Below, one piece after another: positions 1-5,182 of a stretch of DNA of 6,279 nucleotides (position 1 is its first letter; every line of letters starts with the position of its first letter). Both the position numbers and the translations under genes were made by a program. The stretch comes from an uncultured bacterium (lineage in GTDB: Bacteria; Patescibacteriota; Saccharimonadia; Saccharimonadales; Saccharimonadaceae). The notes under the pieces are model-generated. The model was given only the letters and a program-made list of their open reading frames with translations, was not told the origin of the DNA and did no database searches. Location of the stretch: positions 1 to 6,279 of the forward strand of contig CAIOSL010000002.1 of assembly GCA_903861015.1 (NCBI GenBank), in the 5' to 3' direction.

Positions 1-159
1 AATGTAATTGGCTGTTTGGTAGTGTTACCGGCATTAATAACGGGCAAGCTGAAGCGCAACTCCGAAGTGCCATTTGGGCCACTATTGATCGTCGGCTTTG
101 TAATTGCCGCTTTCTTTGGCACTTATCTGTTAAGTAACTACTATATATACCTGCCTTAG
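1..159 (+). CDS. Prepilin peptidase (A24 family), C-terminal 52 residues
   Basis: This is the 3' end of a gene read in frame 1 and ending in TAG at 157-159; its start lies outside the window. The residues contain a short basic stretch (GKLKRNSEV) followed by PFGPLLIVGF and a hydrophobic helix ending in YYIYLP. A G-K-x-basic loop followed by (I/V)PFGP and a last membrane helix is the characteristic C-terminal signature of type IV prepilin leader peptidases (PilD/GspO/TadV-like inner-membrane aspartic proteases), which cut prepilins after Gly and often N-methylate the new N-terminus. The two catalytic aspartates lie upstream and cannot be checked. The four pilin-like genes immediately downstream support the call, because their products would be its substrates. 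A different polytopic membrane protein is possible but less likely. Confidence 0.75.
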   Translation, partial: NVIGCLVVLPALITGKLKRNSEVPFGPLLIVGFVIAAFFGTYLLSNYYIYLP

Positions 160-161
160 CC

Positions 162-190
162 TTATTTTGCCGAGACGCTTATGCTATAAT
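162..190 (+). promoter_or_regulatory. Extended -10 promoter of the minor-pilin operon
   Basis: A perfect TATAAT lies at 185-190, preceded by TG one base upstream (TGC, 182-184), which makes an extended -10. The best -35 is a weak TTATTT at 162-167 with 17 bp spacing. The expected transcription start (about 197-199) falls on or just before the ATG at 199. No Shine-Dalgarno sequence precedes that ATG, so a leaderless mRNA is predicted. The first pilin gene could also be reached by read-through from the peptidase gene. Confidence 0.6.
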
Positions 191-198
191 TATGGCAA

Positions 199-918
199 AT
201 GAGACTGTCGGGGCGATCTGGTTTTACTATAATCGAGACGATGCTTTTCTTGGGCATTACGGGGTTGTTGATAATGGGCGTTTTAGTTGGCGCTGGTACC
301 TCGATCAATATTCAACGCTATCGCGATAGCGTCTCGTCACTCCAATCAGTGCTACAACAGCAATTTTCAGATGTAATTAATGTCAGCAATGACAGTGCCG
401 GTGATCGGGCTTGTTATGGCGACAGCAGCATCAGAGCCCGCGGTCAATCCGACTGTGTTATTTTAGGCAAGTTTATAACTACTGCTGACGGTCGCCAGTT
501 AGCGATTAAAAGCGTAATCGGTTATATTCCACCAGCCGGGCTATCGGTAACGACCGATGACATTAACGCTTTGCAACAGTATAGTGCCCAAATATCACCA
601 ACCACTGGCCAGACTTATGATATCGAGTGGGGGTCGTCGCTTGTTAAACCGGGTGGCAACACACCTATGACTTTTGCTGTTTTAATACTGCGTTCACCAG
701 TCAGCGGTGTTATCCGTACCTTTGTAAATCCCGATGCAACGGTTGGGGATGCCGACATTTCAACCGTAATCAGCCAATTATCATTATCGAAATCGGCCGA
801 AATGTGTGTAGAATCAAACGGTTTATTTACGGGTGGCAAATCCTCCATAACAGTATCGGCCGGTGCAACCAGTGCTAGTGCCATCGATACTAGGGGAGAG
901 GCGACAAGCGGATGTTAG
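199..918 (+). CDS. Type IV prepilin-like minor pilin, FimT/GspH-like position
   Basis: The 239-aa product has a class III (prepilin) signal: an eight-residue basic leader ending RSG, then FTIIE. Cleavage is predicted between G8 and F9, with the conserved Glu at mature position 5 (E13). Residues 9-32 form the hydrophobic alpha-1N helix. The following amphipathic stretch (RYRDSVSSLQSVLQQQ) continues the pilin helix, and the rest is a beta-rich ectodomain with four cysteines (C72, C86, C203, C239), the last being the C-terminal residue. It would sit in the membrane and join a pilus or pseudopilus after processing. As first gene before PilV-, PilW- and PilX-like proteins, it occupies the FimT/FimU/GspH place; assignment to that subfamily rests on order and length, not on a strong ectodomain match. 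ATG at 199 is the only start that supplies the leader, and no Shine-Dalgarno precedes it. The stop overlaps the next gene by 7 nt. Confidence 0.85.
   Translation: MRLSGRSGFTIIETMLFLGITGLLIMGVLVGAGTSINIQRYRDSVSSLQSVLQQQFSDVINVSNDSAGDRACYGDSSIRARGQSDCVILGKFITTADGRQLAIKSVIGYIPPAGLSVTTDDINALQQYSAQISPTTGQTYDIEWGSSLVKPGGNTPMTFAVLILRSPVSGVIRTFVNPDATVGDADISTVISQLSLSKSAEMCVESNGLFTGGKSSITVSAGATSASAIDTRGEATSGC
893..901 (+). promoter_or_regulatory. Ribosome binding site for the PilV-like gene
   Basis: A purine-rich GGGGAGAGG lies inside the end of the preceding gene. Its last GAGG ends 10 nt before the ATG at 912. It supports starting at 912 despite the overlap with the upstream stop and suggests translational coupling. 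Confidence 0.5.
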
Positions 919-1550
919 TACCTGTTTTACGTTACAGTCGGGGCGATACGTTGATAGAGGTTCTATTTGCGATCACGATTTTCAGTCTAGTTGCGGTGGG
1001 CGGTATTTCGATCATGAATCAGGGTACGGCAACTTCACAAAGGGCGCTAGAAATCACGCTAGTTCGTCAACAAATCGACGCCCAGGCCGAAGCCTTGCGG
1101 TTTCTCAATTCGTCATACGTATCATCTTATCAATCGGGGGTGACGTATCCAGCCAACACGCCACCCGGACAGTGGCAGTTAATGGAGAATGACATTATTG
1201 CTAACGGCGCGGCTAATGCTTCTGAATTCGGAGTTGGGGTATCTTCTTGCCCAGCTTTACCACAGGGGAGCTTTATAATAAACGCTAAAAATGCTACATA
1301 CGTATCTCCAAGCGAAGGCAAGATAGACGTCGCACAGACCTTCTCGCAGCTTCGATATGACGGGACAGATCAGCTTGTTAGCGCAGAGGGTATCTGGGTC
1401 GAGGCGGTTCGGTCGCCAGTAATATTAGGCAATAATCAATCTAATACGGGCTATATCGATTTTCATATCAGGGCCTGTTGGGATAGCCCCGGCCAGTCAG
1501 TGCCGGTAACTATAGGAACGATTGTGAGGCTTTATGAACCACGTGGCTAA
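912..1550 (+). CDS. Type IV prepilin-like minor pilin, PilV/GspI-like
   Basis: The 212-aa product carries an 11-residue leader ending YSRG, then DTLIEVLFAITIF. Cleavage is predicted after G11, and the conserved Glu is at mature position 5 (E16). The hydrophobic helix covers about residues 14-35. The next segment (LVRQQIDAQAEALRFL) resembles the helix of PilV/GspI proteins, where A-x-x-x-A-E-x-x-R patterns are typical. The ectodomain has exactly two cysteines (C113, C189), which could form one disulfide. The mature first residue would be Asp rather than the usual Phe or Met; I recall GDT-type starts in other CPR pilins but cannot verify it here. It overlaps the upstream gene by 7 nt and the downstream gene by 17 nt, as expected for a coupled operon. 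In characterised systems PilV/GspI is part of the tip complex that starts pilus assembly. Confidence 0.83.
   Translation: MLVPVLRYSRGDTLIEVLFAITIFSLVAVGGISIMNQGTATSQRALEITLVRQQIDAQAEALRFLNSSYVSSYQSGVTYPANTPPGQWQLMENDIIANGAANASEFGVGVSSCPALPQGSFIINAKNATYVSPSEGKIDVAQTFSQLRYDGTDQLVSAEGIWVEAVRSPVILGNNQSNTGYIDFHIRACWDSPGQSVPVTIGTIVRLYEPRG
1525..1529 (+). promoter_or_regulatory. Ribosome binding site for the PilW-like gene
   Basis: TGAGG lies 4 nt before the ATG at 1534, within the last codons of the preceding gene. The spacing is short but usable, and the site supports a start inside the upstream coding sequence. Confidence 0.45.
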
Positions 1551-2259
1551 AAAGGGTTTTACACTGATTGAGTTAATGCTAGCGATGAGTTTCGTCGCGG
1601 CGCTATTAATTGCCGTAGCAATGACGGTTATTCAAATTGCAGCTATCTACAATCGTGGTATTACCCTCAAGGACGTCAACCAGGTTGGACGCGCAATATC
1701 AACCGATATTCAAAGAACTATCGCCAGCGGTTCGGCGTTTAATATTGCTCCGGGGGCGGGCAGTCGTTACATCGTTCAGGATTGGGGCGGTCGTTTATGT
1801 CTGGGTCAATACAGTTATATTTGGAATTACGGCAGGAATATCCAAACTGGCGACAGTAATCAGCTAAATACATATTCTAACTCAGCTTCTTCTATCAGGT
1901 TTATCAAAGTTCTCGATCCAAATACTAGTTATTGTACCGACCCAGCTGCCAAGATTGACTTCACTAACGCAGTCGAGTTATTGGATACTGATGTTCAAAA
2001 CAAACACGATCTAGCAATCCATAGTTTTAATATCACATCCACGTCGATCGGTTCCGATACGGCCTACGATGCCAAAACCGGCCAACGTATATATAATGTC
2101 GAGTTTCTGATTGGTACTAATGACCAAACTACCCTCAACTTTGATCAAGATACCGGATTGGCTAGTTGCAAAGCGCCAAGCGAGGTTGGTTCGGATCCAC
2201 AATATTGTTCAATTAACCAATTTAATATTGCCGCCAGGGCTGGTAATGTTGTTAAATAA
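1534..2259 (+). CDS. Type IV prepilin-like minor pilin, PilW/GspJ-like
   Basis: The 241-aa product has the most canonical prepilin start in the window: leader MNHVAKKG, then FTLIELMLAMSF. Cleavage is predicted after G8, with Glu at mature position 5 (E13). The hydrophobic helix spans about residues 9-37. It is followed by a helical stretch with a polar, dibasic character (VGRAISTDIQRTIA) that resembles the region after the helix in PilW/GspJ proteins. The remainder is a Ser/Thr/Asn-rich ectodomain with four cysteines (C89, C134, C212, C225), the last two bracketing a short loop near the C-terminus, as in a pilin D-region. Its position between PilV-like and PilX-like genes matches the GspI-J-K and PilV-W-X order. 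The ectodomain itself gives no further functional motif. It starts 17 nt before the upstream stop. Confidence 0.83.
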   Translation: MNHVAKKGFTLIELMLAMSFVAALLIAVAMTVIQIAAIYNRGITLKDVNQVGRAISTDIQRTIASGSAFNIAPGAGSRYIVQDWGGRLCLGQYSYIWNYGRNIQTGDSNQLNTYSNSASSIRFIKVLDPNTSYCTDPAAKIDFTNAVELLDTDVQNKHDLAIHSFNITSTSIGSDTAYDAKTGQRIYNVEFLIGTNDQTTLNFDQDTGLASCKAPSEVGSDPQYCSINQFNIAARAGNVVK

Positions 2260-2263
2260 CCAT

Positions 2264-2269
2264 AAGGAG
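2264..2269 (+). promoter_or_regulatory. Ribosome binding site fixing the PilX-like start
   Basis: A consensus AAGGAG lies 9 nt before the ATG at 2279, in the 19-nt gap after the PilW-like stop. This strong site decides the start at 2279 rather than upstream in-frame ATGs that would overlap the PilW-like gene by about 150 nt. Confidence 0.8.
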
Positions 2270-2278
2270 CAGACCATT

Positions 2279-3460
2279 ATGATTCACAAAAACCAACAAC
2301 GCGGAGCGGTATCGTTATTTGTTGTTGTATTTGCAGCCCTGTTGATTACGGTTGTGACGGTAAGCTTTGTTAGGGTTATGATCCAAGACCAGCAGCAAGC
2401 CAGTACGACCGATTTATCTCAAAGTGCCTACGATTCAGCCCAGGCGGGTGTCGAGGATGCTAAGCGGGCATTAGTTCGCTTACAGACAATCTGCGAAACC
2501 GGCGGTGATCCAGCAGCTTGCGCCACTGTTATATCACAAGTTAATTCGTCAACATGTAACGATGCAGTTTCCACGCTAAGCGATATAGGGATTTCGAATA
2601 ATGAGGTCAGAATACAAACTGGTGGCAGTAACAATCTTGATCAAGCTTATACATGTGTCAAAGTTAATTTGGATACGCTAGATTATATCGGTGTACTATC
2701 GGCTAACCAGTCCAAGTTTATTCCACTTACTAGTGTCGACCCATTTGATACAGTGCAAGTTGAGTGGTTTAGCTCCGATGACCTTAGCTCGGATATGAAT
2801 TCGATAGTTGATCTTCAGACTGGTTCATCAACAAGTTGGCCGCTATTATCCCAGGTTTCATGGAAAGCCAATCGTCCACCGATCATGAGAACCCAGATGA
2901 TGCAATATGGCAGCAATGGCTTTACGCTATCTGATTTTGAATCAGCTAACGCTGCAGGGCAGAGTAACGCTAATACCTTGTTTATGTACCCAAGCGGCAC
3001 GACGGGCGTAGCTAATCCCTCGGCCGTATCAAACCCAGACACTCGATCCTTCAGCGGCCGCGATACTCGCAAAACTCCTACCGGAGCTCCGTTGCCGATA
3101 ACTTGCAGCGGCAATCTCAGCGCCGGTGGGTATGCTTGTACCGCCAAGCTCCAGTTACCAGTACCTATCAGCGCCGGTAGTCGCAGCGCTTTTCTTTATC
3201 TAGAAACACTATACAACAAAGCTAATTATAGAGTGACTTTGCAAAACGGGGCATCGGCAGTTAAATTTAACGCGGTTCAACCAGAAGTTGATTCAACTGG
3301 TCGAACAAATGATTTGTTCAGACGAGTTCAGACCAGGGTAGAGATGGCAGATATAAACTACGCCTATCCAAATGCAGCCGTGGACATAGCTGGCAATTTG
3401 TGCAAAGATTTCCGAGTTACAGATACCGAAGCTGATTTTCACGACAGTTGCCCTCAATAG
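2279..3460 (+). CDS. PilX/GspK-like pilus tip protein
   Basis: The product is 393 aa, the largest of the cluster. The start has a polar leader MIHKNQQRG followed by a hydrophobic helix (about residues 10-34, AVSLFVVVFAALLITVV), so prepilin-type cleavage after G9 is plausible. Mature position 5 is Phe (F14), not Glu. Lack of Glu5 is a known trait of GspK and PilX, the largest pseudopilins, which are thought to cap the tip. The next segment (SQSAYDSAQAGVEDAKRAL) matches the A-x-x-A-x-x-G-x-E-x-A-x-x-x-L pattern of PilX N-terminal regions. The ectodomain has eight cysteines (C72, C81, C93, C126, C276, C287, C375, C391), an even number compatible with disulfides. It is the last gene of the operon, separated by 10 bp from the convergent recombinase gene. 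No adhesin-like (PilY1) gene follows. Whether it caps the tip or binds a surface is inference. Confidence 0.78.
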   Translation: MIHKNQQRGAVSLFVVVFAALLITVVTVSFVRVMIQDQQQASTTDLSQSAYDSAQAGVEDAKRALVRLQTICETGGDPAACATVISQVNSSTCNDAVSTLSDIGISNNEVRIQTGGSNNLDQAYTCVKVNLDTLDYIGVLSANQSKFIPLTSVDPFDTVQVEWFSSDDLSSDMNSIVDLQTGSSTSWPLLSQVSWKANRPPIMRTQMMQYGSNGFTLSDFESANAAGQSNANTLFMYPSGTTGVANPSAVSNPDTRSFSGRDTRKTPTGAPLPITCSGNLSAGGYACTAKLQLPVPISAGSRSAFLYLETLYNKANYRVTLQNGASAVKFNAVQPEVDSTGRTNDLFRRVQTRVEMADINYAYPNAAVDIAGNLCKDFRVTDTEADFHDSCPQ

Positions 3461-3470
3461 AACAAATAAT

Positions 3471-4388
3471 TTATTCAGTAGTGTCGCTATGAAATTTTTC
3501 GTGGATTTCGCGAAGATGCTCGTCGGTAACGTGAGTGTATACCTGTGTTGTACTGATACTGCTGTGACCTAACATTACTTGAACGCTACGAATATCAGCG
3601 CCGTTCATCAATAGGTCGGTGGCAAAGCTGTGGCGCATAGTATGTGGGCTGACCTGTTTAGTTATTCCTGCTAGATGCGAATATCGATTGATTATTCTTT
3701 GAACGCTGCGCGCAGTCAATCGTCGATAGTCGCCGGTATTAGTTATTACATTATTCTTGCTATAACTTAGGAACAGCGGTGGCAGACTGTCCTGCCGGGC
3801 TGTTAGATAGTTGTTAACATGCAGGCTAGCGGCTTCACTAATAAATACCGGTCGATCCTTTTTGCCTTTGCCGCGAACCATAAATTCACGTCGGATGGTA
3901 TTTATGTGGTCGCGATTAAGGTTGACCAGTTCTGATACGCGTAGGCCACTCGAGAACAGAAGCTCGATAATTGCCCGGTCGCGCAGTCCCGGTTCATCAT
4001 CAGTCTTGATTGTTTCTAGTAATCGTTCAATCTCGTCGTAGTGCAAAAAGGTAACTTGTCTTCGGGATACTTTTGGCAATTCTATCTTCTCTGGCGATAG
4101 GCTATCGATGCCGCGTTTAGATAAGTATCCTAGAAACCCCCTCAGGGCAATCAAGTGGTAGCTTTGTGTTATCGTGGCTAAATCGTCATCGTGGTCGTTT
4201 TTGTACCGGTTAAGCCACAGTCGATATTTGCGTATCATCTCGGTCGTTATGCGCGATACGTCGGTATTATCAGTAAACTCAACAAACCTCTCAAGGTATA
4301 ATCTGTAATTCTCAGCCGTATGGGCCGATCGACCACCTTCGACTTCGAGATGTTCGATATAATCCAATATCAAATCCGATACGTACAT
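3471..4388 (-). CDS. XerC/XerD-type tyrosine recombinase
   Basis: The 305-aa product has a SAM-like core-binding domain (about residues 5-90, with SAHTAENYRLYLERF) and a catalytic domain (about 112-292). All catalytic residues are visible: R150 in SSGLRVSEL, K174 in RGKGKKDRP, H249 and R252 in SPHTMRHSFA, H275 in MLGHSSIS, and nucleophile Y284 in TQVYTHV. Length and motifs match cellular XerC/XerD/XerA, which resolve chromosome dimers at dif using a covalent phosphotyrosine intermediate; a mobile-element integrase is a less likely alternative, since no attachment repeats or element genes are seen. The ATG at 4388 puts the usual short N-terminus before the core-binding domain. A longer in-frame start at 4499 adds 37 residues unlike the family and would run through the ndk promoter, so I rejected it. 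No Shine-Dalgarno precedes 4388. Whether it acts alone or with a partner cannot be told. Confidence 0.9.
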   Translation of the reverse strand: MYVSDLILDYIEHLEVEGGRSAHTAENYRLYLERFVEFTDNTDVSRITTEMIRKYRLWLNRYKNDHDDDLATITQSYHLIALRGFLGYLSKRGIDSLSPEKIELPKVSRRQVTFLHYDEIERLLETIKTDDEPGLRDRAIIELLFSSGLRVSELVNLNRDHINTIRREFMVRGKGKKDRPVFISEAASLHVNNYLTARQDSLPPLFLSYSKNNVITNTGDYRRLTARSVQRIINRYSHLAGITKQVSPHTMRHSFATDLLMNGADIRSVQVMLGHSSISTTQVYTHVTDEHLREIHEKFHSDTTE

Positions 4389-4394
4389 AATACA

Positions 4395-4423
4395 AGCATA
4401 GCTTAAAACTATCTCAAGTACAC
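4395..4423 (-). promoter_or_regulatory. Possible weak promoter for the recombinase gene
   Basis: On the minus strand TATGCT (4400 to 4395) matches four of six -10 bases and ends 6 nt before the ATG. That would place the transcription start at about the first coding base. The corresponding -35 (GTGTAC) is poor. Since no Shine-Dalgarno is present, a leaderless transcript is possible, but the signal is weak. Confidence 0.3.
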
Positions 4424-4440
4424 GTGTTATCTTGGGGCAG

Positions 4441-4469
4441 CTTTCAAAATGGTGGTTTTTTGGTATAAT
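4441..4469 (+). promoter_or_regulatory. Extended -10 promoter of ndk
   Basis: A perfect TATAAT at 4464-4469 is preceded by TGG (4461-4463), giving an extended -10. A weak -35 (CTTTCA, 4441-4446) lies 17 bp upstream. Transcription should begin near 4476, leaving a leader of about 32 nt that carries the Shine-Dalgarno sequence. Confidence 0.65.
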
Positions 4470-4497
4470 TGATGAAAATAACGTAGCATACCACCCC

Positions 4498-4503
4498 AAG
4501 GAG
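4498..4503 (+). promoter_or_regulatory. Ribosome binding site of ndk
   Basis: Consensus AAGGAG with a short 4-nt spacer before the ATG at 4508. It fixes the ndk start. Confidence 0.75.
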
Positions 4504-4507
4504 ATTT

Positions 4508-5035
4508 ATGGCAGAAATCGAAAGAACACTCGTAGTTTTAAAACCAGACACAGTCAAACGAGGCCTAGTAGGCGAGATTGTAACGCGATTCGAGCGGGCT
4601 GGTTTAAAAATAGTTGCCATGAAGATGGTTGCTCCTGACGAGCTTCATTTTCATAAGCACTACGAAGGTATCGGTAATTTGATTAGCCGATGGGGTGAAG
4701 ATATCTTTAACGTCGCCTTGGCACAGATGACTGATGCGCCGGTTGTTGCAATCGTGCTAGAGGGCGTCGAAGCGGTCCACTATGTCCGCAAAATGGTCGG
4801 AACAACCGATCCTAAAGAATCAGCACCAGGTACAATACGAGGGGACTATACTCACGTTACTCGTGGTTATACTAACCCAATCGGTGCAACCTTGCCAAAT
4901 ATACTACATGCGTCTGGCAATTTAGAAGAAGCTACCAAAGAAATCGAGCTATGGTTTGAGAAGTCGGAAATATATGATAACTACGAAACCGTCAATGGTG
5001 CAGTTGTACGGGGTTTTGTGCCAACAAAGAAGTAA
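4508..5035 (+). CDS. ndk: Nucleoside diphosphate kinase (long form)
   Basis: The 175-aa cytoplasmic enzyme transfers the gamma-phosphate from ATP to nucleoside diphosphates through a phosphohistidine, balancing NTP and dNTP pools. Key motifs are visible: TLVVLKPD with K12, RKMVGTTDPKESAPGTIRGD with R94, T100 and R111 (nucleotide phosphate contacts), and N131-x-x-H134, whose His is the phosphorylated residue. The usual NxxHGSD is changed to NILHASGN. The protein is longer than the common 140-150 aa form: about nine extra residues lie in the region after H51 (the GIGNLISRWGED part), about ten lie between RGD and the active-site Asn (the THVTRGYTNPIGATLP part), and there is a C-terminal tail. 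Similar long NDKs occur, as I recall, in other CPR genomes and some archaea. All residues needed for catalysis remain, so it should be active. It has its own promoter and Shine-Dalgarno and is followed by a tRNA gene. Confidence 0.95.
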   Translation: MAEIERTLVVLKPDTVKRGLVGEIVTRFERAGLKIVAMKMVAPDELHFHKHYEGIGNLISRWGEDIFNVALAQMTDAPVVAIVLEGVEAVHYVRKMVGTTDPKESAPGTIRGDYTHVTRGYTNPIGATLPNILHASGNLEEATKEIELWFEKSEIYDNYETVNGAVVRGFVPTKK

Positions 5036-5037
5036 TA

Positions 5038-5068
5038 TTGTTAAATAGAGCAGTATATCCGTTATAAT
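5038..5068 (+). promoter_or_regulatory. Promoter of tRNA-Arg
   Basis: TTGTTA (5038-5043) and a perfect TATAAT (5063-5068) are separated by 19 bp, a little wide. The expected transcription start is just ahead of the tRNA 5' end at 5078, so only a very short 5' leader would need trimming. It begins right after the ndk stop. Confidence 0.6.
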
Positions 5069-5077
5069 ATAAATCAG

Positions 5078-5154
5078 GCCTCGGTAGCTCAACTGGATAG
5101 AGCAGATCCGTCCTAAGGATAAGGTTGTAGGTTCAACTCCTGCCCGGGGCACCA
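5078..5154 (+). tRNA. tRNA-Arg (anticodon CCU), CCA encoded
   Basis: The 77-nt sequence folds as a full cloverleaf. The acceptor stem is GCCTCGG with CCGGGGC (one G-U pair). The D arm is GCTC/GAGC with a nine-base loop containing GG. The anticodon arm is 5105-5121 with loop GTCCTAA, so the anticodon is CCU (5112-5114) and reads AGG. The variable loop has 5 nt. The T arm is GTAGG/CCTGC with loop TTCAACT. Discriminator A is followed by encoded CCA (5152-5154). Oddities are a G-A mismatch at 27-43 and G at position 32, so the anticodon stem has only four standard pairs. It has its own promoter and lies 28 nt before the next coding sequence with no visible terminator between. Confidence 0.95.
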
Positions 5155-5170
5155 TAAGCGCACCTATAAC

Positions 5171-5174
5171 AGGG
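5171..5174 (+). promoter_or_regulatory. Weak ribosome binding site of the PH-domain gene
   Basis: AGGG ends 8 nt before the ATG at 5183. It is the only purine match in the 28-nt gap after the tRNA, and it is weaker than the sites before ndk or the PilX-like gene. Confidence 0.35.
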
Positions 5175-5182
5175 TATTTATT

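Noticed and set aside
863..1192. 109-codon open frame overlapping the two first pilin genes
   Set aside because: It is a frame shadow of the two prepilin genes, with no recognisable domain. The overlapping frames carry clear prepilin signals.
1115..1310. Repeated TACGTATC-containing strings in the PilV-like gene
   Set aside because: There are only two short copies, both explained by Tyr-Val-Ser codons; not a repeat array.
2111..2278. Longer start for the PilX-like protein, adding 56 residues
   Set aside because: It would overlap the PilW-like gene in another frame and bury the prepilin-type N-terminus, while ATG 2279 has a consensus AAGGAG at ideal spacing.
4389..4499. Longer start for the recombinase, adding 37 residues
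   Set aside because: The extension does not resemble the Xer N-terminus, crosses the ndk promoter and leader, and the ATG at 4388 gives the usual family length.
5022..5046. dif-like site near the recombinase gene (TATTGTTAAAT resembling the right half of a dif)
   Set aside because: The left half and 6-bp centre do not match, and the bases are explained by the end of ndk and the -35 of the tRNA promoter.
3471..5154. Integrase plus tRNA gene as the edge of an integrated element
   Set aside because: The recombinase is of cellular Xer type, ndk lies between it and the tRNA, no second copy of the tRNA 3' end is seen, and no mobile-element genes are present.
4949..5155. Minus-strand 68-codon frame whose start covers the tRNA
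   Set aside because: It is antisense to the tRNA and the end of ndk. Such frames over tRNAs are common mis-annotations.
5165..5170. TATAAC as a -10 for the PH-domain gene
   Set aside because: No -35 match lies at suitable spacing (the region is the tRNA 3' end) and there is no extended -10.
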